A stretch of DNA of 28,157 nt from an uncultured bacterium (GTDB lineage: Bacteria; Actinomycetota; Coriobacteriia; Coriobacteriales; Coriobacteriaceae), in contig CAJMST010000026.1 of assembly GCA_905216145.1 (NCBI GenBank), positions 1 to 28,157 of the forward strand. The letters run 5' to 3'. Under the pieces are notes generated by a model. That model worked only from the letters and a program-made list of their open reading frames with translations, was not told the origin of the DNA and did not search any database. Made by a program: the position numbers and the translations under genes. Positions within the stretch are counted from its first letter, which is position 1; each line of letters opens with the position of its first letter. Shown in pieces: positions 23,489-28,157 of the stretch.

Positions 23489-24810
23489 TCGACACCGAGC
23501 ACGTTAAATGCGATACCTGTACCGCACCGGAGCCTATGGAGCTCGACGCCAGTGACGAGGCCTCGCGCGGCTGGCCTACCGTCGACATCGAGACCAATCC
23601 CTACAAGGCACAGTTCCCGCTTTTCCAGCAGCACCCCGAGATCGCCTTCCTCGATAGCGCCGCCACCGCGCAGCGCCCCGCCTGCGTGCTCGACGCCGAG
23701 CGTGACTTCTATCAGCGCATGAACGCCAACCCCCTGCGCGGCCTGTACTCACTGTCCGTCGAGGCCACCGACGCCATCGCGAAGGTCCGCCAGCAGATCG
23801 CCGACCTCATCGGCGCCGCCCAGGCCAACGAGGTCGTCTTCACCCGCAACACGAGCGAGTCGCTCAACCTGATCGCCAAGAGCTTTGCACCCACGGTGCT
23901 CGAGCCCGGTGACGAGGTCGTCATCACCATCATGGAGCACCACTCCAACCTGATTCCGTGGCAGCAGGTCTGCCGCGAGACCGGCGCCAAGCTCGTCTAC
24001 CTCTACCCCACCAAGACCGGCCAGCTCACCACCGAGGAAGTGCTTGCCAAGGTTGGCCCCAAGACCAAGATTCTGGCCGTGGGTCAGGTCTCCAATGTGC
24101 TGGGCGTCGAGAACCCGGTCAAGAACCTCGGCAAGCTTGTGCACAAGTACGGCGGCTATCTGGTCGTCGACGGCGCACAGTCGCTGCCGCACATGCCGGT
24201 CGATGTGGCCGACCTGGGAGCCGACTTCTTTGCCTTTAGCGCGCACAAGGCCATGGGCCCCATGGGCATCGGCGTGCTGTGGGGCAAGATGGACCTGCTC
24301 AACGCCATGCCGCCCATGCTCACCGGCGGCGAGATGATCGATTCGGTCACCGAGCAGGACGCCGTCTGGGCGCCCGTCCCCGAGAAGTTCGAGGCCGGCA
24401 CGCAGGACGCCGCCGGCATCTTCGCCACAGGCGCCGCCCTTAATTACCTAGTCAACACGGTGGGTTACGAGAACATCCAGGCACGCGAGCAGGCACTCGT
24501 CCACTACCTGATGGGCGAACTCATGCAGCTCGACTTTGTCCAGATCATCGGCTCCATCTATTGGGACAACCACCACGGCGTTGTGAGCTTTAACGTAAAG
24601 GGCATCCATCCGCACGACGTCGCGAGCATCATGGACATGGACGGCGTCTGCATCCGCGCCGGCCACCACTGCGCGCAGCCGCTGCTCACCTGGCTGGGCG
24701 TCGAGAACCTTGCCTGCTGCCGCGCCAGCGTGGCCTTCTACAACGACAAGGCCGACATCGACAAGTTCATCGCCGGCCTGCATCACGTTTGGAGCACGTT
24801 CAATGGGTAA
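23485..24810 (+). CDS. sufS: SufS, group II cysteine desulfurase
   Basis: ATG 23485 overlaps the sufD stop. The 441-residue PLP enzyme removes sulfur from cysteine and hands it, as persulfide, to SufU. Landmarks are IMEHHSNLIPWQ (149-160), VDGAQS (228-233), the PLP lysine K255 in FSAHKAMGP, RAGHHCAQPL (391-400) and the catalytic cysteine region ACCRAS, in which C412 aligns with E. coli C364. Two features are odd: adjacent cysteines C411-C412 where one is usual, and an N-terminal extension of about 30 residues containing C9-D-T-C12 before the normal start (YKAQFPLF). The eight-base overlap with sufU and the order C-B-D-S-U match the Gram-positive type of SUF operon. Confidence 0.96.
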   Translation: MIDTEHVKCDTCTAPEPMELDASDEASRGWPTVDIETNPYKAQFPLFQQHPEIAFLDSAATAQRPACVLDAERDFYQRMNANPLRGLYSLSVEATDAIAKVRQQIADLIGAAQANEVVFTRNTSESLNLIAKSFAPTVLEPGDEVVITIMEHHSNLIPWQQVCRETGAKLVYLYPTKTGQLTTEEVLAKVGPKTKILAVGQVSNVLGVENPVKNLGKLVHKYGGYLVVDGAQSLPHMPVDVADLGADFFAFSAHKAMGPMGIGVLWGKMDLLNAMPPMLTGGEMIDSVTEQDAVWAPVPEKFEAGTQDAAGIFATGAALNYLVNTVGYENIQAREQALVHYLMGELMQLDFVQIIGSIYWDNHHGVVSFNVKGIHPHDVASIMDMDGVCIRAGHHCAQPLLTWLGVENLACCRASVAFYNDKADIDKFIAGLHHVWSTFNG

Positions 24811-25237
24811 TCTGTACACCTCCACCACGTTTATGGAGCACAACTCGCACCCCGACTATAAGTACGAGATGGATGCTCCCACGCACGAGCACGACGGTAT
24901 CAACCCCAGCTGCGGAGACGAGCTCACCTTGCAGCTGCGTGTCGAGAATGGCGTGATCGAGGAGGCCTCCTTTACCGGTCATGGCTGCGCCATCAGCCAG
25001 GCCAGCGCCGACATCATGGCCGACCTCATCACCGGCGAGACCGTCGAGGAAGCTCACCGCCTGGCAGAGCTCTTCCTCGCCATGATCCGCGGCGAGCAGC
25101 TCTCCGAGGAGGATCTGGAAGACCTGGATGAGGCCGCCCAGCTCCAGGACATCTCGCACATGCCCGCCCGCGTCAAATGCGCCGAGCTCGCCTGGCGCAC
25201 CCTCGACGGCATGCTCACGGGACAAAATAATCAGTAG
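24803..25237 (+). CDS. sufU: SufU, zinc-type sulfur-transfer partner of SufS
   Basis: ATG 24803 lies inside the end of sufS (overlap of eight bases). An upstream extension of the frame is just sufS sequence. The 144-residue protein has NPSCGDE (C37, D39), GHGCAIS (C62) and VKCAELAW (C126), the four ligands of the SufU zinc site, and the insertion between the second and third cysteines (GEQLSEEDLEDL) that separates SufU from IscU scaffolds. In Firmicutes and actinobacteria SufU takes the persulfide from SufS by zinc-ligand exchange and passes it to SufB. It is the last suf gene. Its final codons contain an inverted copy of promoter-region sequence (see box 3). Confidence 0.95.
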   Translation: MGNLYTSTTFMEHNSHPDYKYEMDAPTHEHDGINPSCGDELTLQLRVENGVIEEASFTGHGCAISQASADIMADLITGETVEEAHRLAELFLAMIRGEQLSEEDLEDLDEAAQLQDISHMPARVKCAELAWRTLDGMLTGQNNQ

Positions 25238-25261
25238 TATTTGTCCCAAATCTTAAGATTT
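25219..25261. promoter_or_regulatory. Candidate operator box 3 and nested palindromes at the sufU stop codon
   Basis: GGGACAAA (25219-25226) pairs perfectly with TTTGTCCC (25240-25247) around the sufU stop codon. ATTTGTCCCAAATCTTA (25239-25255) is identical to box 1 at 19810-19826. AAATCTTAAGATTT (25248-25261) is a perfect 14-base palindrome. The first palindrome could form in mRNA. The exact match to the promoter-region box suggests either a binding site or a dispersed repeat. Confidence 0.4.
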
Positions 25262-25265
25262 TTGT

Positions 25266-25302
25266 TGGCCGAATCGCTTGACAAGAGTGGTTCGGCCATT
25301 TT
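25266..25302 (+). terminator. Intrinsic terminator of the suf operon
   Basis: TGGCCGAATC (25266-25275) pairs with GGTTCGGCCA (25289-25298), ten pairs including one wobble, with a 13-base loop and a TTTT tail (25299-25302). It begins 29 bases after the sufU stop and ends exactly where the convergent transposase-like gene's stop codon begins. Confidence 0.85.
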
Positions 25303-26112
25303 CTATTCCGAGAGCTCAGTCTGTGCTTTCACCCGCGCATAAGCGCGTACGATACGAGAGACGGTACTTTTGCCAATCCCGGTATACCGTTCAATCTGGC
25401 GCACCGTAAAGCCGGCATTGTTCAATCCAACAATAACGGTATCGCGCTGCGCAGGCGGTGCAGTTTTAATCCCGTTGAGAGGAACCCCGAGGCTCTTCGC
25501 CAACTTGCCGGCAAAGGCGTGGCGTTCCCACTCCGTCTCTTTCATATCGCCCAGCGCTAGCTCGCCGCCGTCGGGCGTCGAAAGCGAATGGGCAATAAAG
25601 CCCTCGGCAGAACCAAAAAGCTCAAGCACGCAAGAAGGATCAGAAAATCCCCTCGCGACATCGGCCGCGTCACCGTCGTAAGCGCGCAAATGCTCGGCAA
25701 AGCTGCTCCAGGGATAACGCTCGATTAAGCTGATGCCCGCCTCCTGCGGATCAGCGTGTACGGAGCGAATAGCCTCCATCACCTGCCAGTCGGTATCGAG
25801 CGAGCGCCGGTCAAAACGGTTCTGGAACAGATGGCCCGTGCGCCCCGTGTGTTTATTGAACCGCCGCGCGTACGTCAAGAGCAGCCGGTGCATCGCAGCG
25901 CTCATCCTGTCCTCGTAATCTGCAAGCACCAAATGCACGTGATTGCCCATAAGGCACCAGGCGATAACCGTCACACCCTCCTCGCGGCAGCACTCGCGCA
26001 TCAGCTCCAAAAACACCCACCGGTCTTCATCGCCCTCAAAGATGAGCTGCTTGCCCGCACCGCGAGCACAGACATGGTAAAAGCCGGTAACCGTTCTCCA
26101 AACGCGCTGCAT
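25303..26112 (-). CDS. Y1 / REP-associated-tyrosine-transposase-like protein with C-terminal HTH, catalytic tyrosine absent
   Basis: ATG 26112 (GGGAG seven bases upstream) begins the family sequence MQRVWRTVTGFYHVCARGAGKQLIF; the longer upstream frame is not family-like. The 269-residue product has WCLMGNHVHLVL with the HUH histidines H58 and H60, then YARRFNKHTGRTGHLFQNRF. The family's RYIHxNPVRAG segment reads RSVHADPQEAG, so serine 117 stands where the nicking tyrosine is expected. The C-terminus carries a helix-turn-helix (FTVRQIERYTGIGKSTVSRI). Relatives nick single-stranded DNA at REP or IS200-like hairpins. This one may bind DNA without cutting it, or use another tyrosine. No terminal repeats typical of an insertion sequence were seen, so it looks like a single resident gene. 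Confidence 0.85.
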   Translation of the reverse strand: MQRVWRTVTGFYHVCARGAGKQLIFEGDEDRWVFLELMRECCREEGVTVIAWCLMGNHVHLVLADYEDRMSAAMHRLLLTYARRFNKHTGRTGHLFQNRFDRRSLDTDWQVMEAIRSVHADPQEAGISLIERYPWSSFAEHLRAYDGDAADVARGFSDPSCVLELFGSAEGFIAHSLSTPDGGELALGDMKETEWERHAFAGKLAKSLGVPLNGIKTAPPAQRDTVIVGLNNAGFTVRQIERYTGIGKSTVSRIVRAYARVKAQTELSE

Positions 26113-26145
26113 GGCGCTCCCTTCGCCGGGATCTGCTTGCCATCC

Positions 26146-26174
26146 AATACAGCACGATTGAAGCGTGCCATCAA
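26146..26174 (-). promoter_or_regulatory. Possible promoter of the transposase-like gene
   Basis: On the minus strand TTGATG (26174-26169) and TGTATT (26151-26146) are 17 bases apart. The spacer itself contains an inverted repeat (GCACG...CGTGC). The leader would be about 27 bases. Confidence 0.4.
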
Positions 26175-26515
26175 AACATTCACGCAAAACAATACACTCG
26201 CGCGGCCAAAGGCAGTAAACAGGCGGCGAACGGCACCGTTGCAACAGGTCAACCCCTGCAACACTTACAAGAGCCGACCAAAAGCTTGCCCAAGACGGAC
26301 CCCCTCTACGGAAGTTCACGACCACAGAACATAGAGTTAAACCGTTTCAATTAAAACTTCCGGACTTCTCGCTACGAAAACTGAGCCGTTCGCCGAATAT
26401 TCCGTGCATTTCGCGGTATTATAGGGGCTGCATGTCATGTCCCTTTCGAAGGGTCGCCCGGCAATCGCCAGCCACGACCCCCAGACGGGACGCCAACACG
26501 ATAGAGAGGAGAGGC
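26175..26515. other. Non-coding spacer before the NifU-like gene
   Basis: No credible gene was found in these 341 bases; open frames here lack family-like sequence. TATTAT at 26417-26422 could be a -10 for the gene at 26516 but no good -35 is visible. A short inverted repeat (CCCTT-TCG-AAGGG) lies about 20-30 bases downstream of it, in what would be the leader. Confidence 0.35.
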
Positions 26516-27250
26516 ATGCAGTACTCACAGGAAGTGGAGAACATGTGCCCCGTTGCCAAGGGTGCATACCACGGCCCCGCACCCATCCCCGAGGAGGGCA
26601 AGTGGGTCCAGGCTAAGGAGATTTCCGACATCTCCGGTCTTACGCACGGTGTGGGTTGGTGCGCACCTCAGCAGGGCGCCTGCAAGCTCACGCTGAACGT
26701 CAAGGACGGCATCATCGAGGAGGCCCTCGTTGAGACCATCGGCTGCTCGGGCATGACCCACTCTGCCGCCATGGCTTCCGAGATCCTTCCCGGTAAGACC
26801 ATCCTCGAGGCCCTCAACACCGACCTCGTCTGCGACGCCATCAACGTTGCTATGCGCGAGATCTTCCTGCAGATCGTTTACGGCCGCAGCCAGACCGCGT
26901 TCTCCGAGGGCGGCCTGCCCGTGGGCGCCTCCCTCGACGACCTCGGCAAGGGCCTTCGCTCTCAGGTCGGCACCATGTTCGGCACCAAGGCCAAGGGCGC
27001 TCGTTACCTCGAGCTCGCTCAGGGCTACGTCACCCGCATGGCTCTCAACGACAAGAACGAGATCATCGCATTCGAGTTCCTGAACCTCGGCAAGTTCACC
27101 GACGCCGTCAAGGCCGGCAAGACCCCCGAGGAGGCCATCGCTGGCGCTATGGGCCACTATGGTCAGTGGGAGAACGCTGCCAAGTACATCGACCCGCGCA
27201 CCGACGAGGAGACTCACTCCGTCGCCAGCGTGTTCCCGGTTCACGAGTAG
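26516..27250 (+). CDS. NifU/IscU-like iron-sulfur scaffold-family protein paired with GGGtGRT protein
   Basis: ATG 26516 follows AGAGAGGAGAGG. The 244-residue protein has an IscU/NifU-N-like segment: GVGWCAPQQGACKLTLNVKDG, then IIEEALVETIGCSGMTHSAA and ILPGKTILEAL. C56 and C77 align with the first two cluster-binding cysteines of IscU, and C11, C49 and C106 are also present. It is about 100 residues longer than IscU, with a separate C-terminal part (LGKGLRSQVGTMFGTKAKGARYLELAQGYVTRMAL and on). It lacks the zinc-site insertion of SufU, so it is not a second SufU. The next gene, 18 bases on, encodes a GGGtGRT-family protein, and the two families are known as neighbours. A role in metal-cluster or redox-cofactor assembly is likely, but the substrate is unknown. 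Confidence 0.85.
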   Translation: MQYSQEVENMCPVAKGAYHGPAPIPEEGKWVQAKEISDISGLTHGVGWCAPQQGACKLTLNVKDGIIEEALVETIGCSGMTHSAAMASEILPGKTILEALNTDLVCDAINVAMREIFLQIVYGRSQTAFSEGGLPVGASLDDLGKGLRSQVGTMFGTKAKGARYLELAQGYVTRMALNDKNEIIAFEFLNLGKFTDAVKAGKTPEEAIAGAMGHYGQWENAAKYIDPRTDEETHSVASVFPVHE

Positions 27251-27268
27251 AAAGGGAGGGAAATAACT

Positions 27269-28157
27269 ATGACTGTTACGTTCGAAGGTTACGAGCGCCG
27301 CGCTGACAAGATCAACAAGTGCCTCGCCGACAACGGCATCGCCTCCCTCGAGGAAGCTCTGCAGATCTGCACCGACAAGGGCTTCAACCCGCGTGAGATC
27401 GTCAACAACACCCAGTCCATCGCCTTCCAGAACGCCGAGTGGGCCTACACCCTCGGCTGCGCTCTCGCTGTCAAGCGTGGCGCCAAGTCCGCTTCTGAGG
27501 CTGCTGCCATCATCGGCGAGGGCATCCAGGCCTTCACCGTTCCCGGCTCCGTCGCCGAGGACCGCAAGGTCGGTCTGGGCCACGGCAACCTGGGCGCTAT
27601 GCTGCTCTCCGACGACACCGAGTGCTTCGCCTTCCTGGCCGGCCACGAGTCCTTCGCTGCCGCTGAGGGTGCTATCGGCCTGGCTCTGAACGCCAACAAG
27701 GCTCGCAAGAAGCCGCTGCGCGTTATCCTCAACGGTCTGGGCAAGGACGCTGCTCAGATCATCGCCCGTATCAACGGCTTCACCTACGTGAAGACCCAGT
27801 TCGACTACTACACGGGCGAGCTCAAGGTCGTCGAGACCATCCCCTACTCCGATGGTCCCCGCGCTGCCGTTAACTGCTACGGCTCCGACGACGTCCGCGA
27901 GGGCGTTGCCATCATGTGGCACGAGAACGTCGACATCTCGATCACCGGTAACTCCACCAACCCCACGCGCTTCCAGCACCCCGTCGCTGGCACCTACAAG
28001 AAGGAGCGCCTCGAGGCTGGTAAGAAGTACTTCTCCGTCGCTTCTGGTGGCGGCACTGGCCGTACCCTGCACCCGGACAACATGGGCGCCGGCCCTGCCT
28101 CTTACGGCATGACCGACACCATGGGCCGTATGCACTCCGACGCCCAGTTCGCCGGTT
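27269..28157 (+). CDS. GGGtGRT-family protein (3' end cut by window edge)
   Basis: ATG 27269 has AAGGGAGGG upstream. The frame is open for 296 codons to the window edge, so the last part is missing. The naming motif is present near the end as SGGGTGRTLHPDNMGAGPAS, and the N-terminus (VTFEGYERRADKINKCL) also fits. Several cysteines are spread through the chain (KCL, ICT, GCA, ECF, NCY), with a glycine-rich central region (GIQAFTVPGSVAEDRKVGLG). It has no signal peptide or membrane span, so it is cytoplasmic. The family has no established biochemical function. Its close coupling to the NifU-like gene suggests the two act together. Codon use is very regular (strong C-ending preference), consistent with good expression. 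Confidence 0.9.
   Translation, partial: MTVTFEGYERRADKINKCLADNGIASLEEALQICTDKGFNPREIVNNTQSIAFQNAEWAYTLGCALAVKRGAKSASEAAAIIGEGIQAFTVPGSVAEDRKVGLGHGNLGAMLLSDDTECFAFLAGHESFAAAEGAIGLALNANKARKKPLRVILNGLGKDAAQIIARINGFTYVKTQFDYYTGELKVVETIPYSDGPRAAVNCYGSDDVREGVAIMWHENVDISITGNSTNPTRFQHPVAGTYKKERLEAGKKYFSVASGGGTGRTLHPDNMGAGPASYGMTDTMGRMHSDAQFAG

Noticed and set aside
26113..26325. 71-codon upstream extension of the transposase-like gene
   Set aside because: The sequence is not family-like and includes a promoter-like pair; ATG 26112 has GGGAG at a suitable distance.
26525..28135. 536-codon open frame on the minus strand
   Set aside because: It is antisense to the NifU-like and GGGtGRT genes, which have motifs, ribosome sites and regular codon use. 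The antisense product is a low-complexity L/V/G/D-rich shadow.

Overview
The window looks like a chromosomal segment of a GC-rich gut actinobacterium of the class Coriobacteriia, most likely Collinsella or a close relative. This is inferred from gene content, not from an alignment: high GC with C/G-ending codons, large secreted proteins made of glucan-binding-type cell-wall repeats, a sufC-sufB-sufD-sufS-sufU operon behind a divergent Rrf2 regulator, and a NifU-like/GGGtGRT gene pair. No rRNA, tRNA or CRISPR array was found.

Layout. (1) 1-4796, minus strand: three consecutive surface proteins with cell-wall-binding repeats: a GH25 muramidase (cut by the window edge), a repeat protein ending in an NlpC/P60-like cysteine peptidase, and a repeat-only protein ending in a small His/Cys motif. 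(2) 4981-7175: an AT-rich, decayed accessory patch. It holds the 3' remnant of a glycosyltransferase gene, a possible remnant on the opposite strand, an Abi-family (abortive infection) gene broken by an in-frame stop, and a small membrane protein. It is bounded by two directly repeated copies of the 3' end of the glycosyltransferase gene that follows. (3) 7176-14086, minus strand: a five-gene GT2 glycosyltransferase operon. Four of its genes look like a duplicated two-gene module and the fifth encodes a double-domain enzyme. A sixth, GlfT2-like glycosyltransferase (14344-15366) is transcribed divergently. Together they probably build a cell-wall or capsular polysaccharide. (4) 15384-19197, minus strand: an AAA-ATPase-like/PD-(D/E)XK-like protein with degraded active sites, and a sortase-type anchored protein with a lysozyme-like N-terminal region. 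(5) 19337-25302: an IscR-like Rrf2 regulator divergent from the complete suf iron-sulfur cluster operon, which ends in an intrinsic terminator. (6) 25303-26112, minus strand: a Y1/REP-associated transposase relative lacking the usual tyrosine. (7) 26516-28157: a NifU-like scaffold followed by a GGGtGRT-family protein, cut by the window end.

How it fits together. Regions 1, 3 and 4 are mostly envelope biology: polysaccharide synthesis plus wall-binding and wall-cutting surface proteins. Regions 5 and 7 concern iron-sulfur or metal-cofactor biogenesis. The most interesting unexplained signals are (a) a 17-nt sequence found exactly both in the regulator/suf promoter region and at the 3' end of sufU, with a third diverged copy between the divergent genes, a candidate Rrf2 operator family; and (b) the NifU-like/GGGtGRT pair, whose function is not established.
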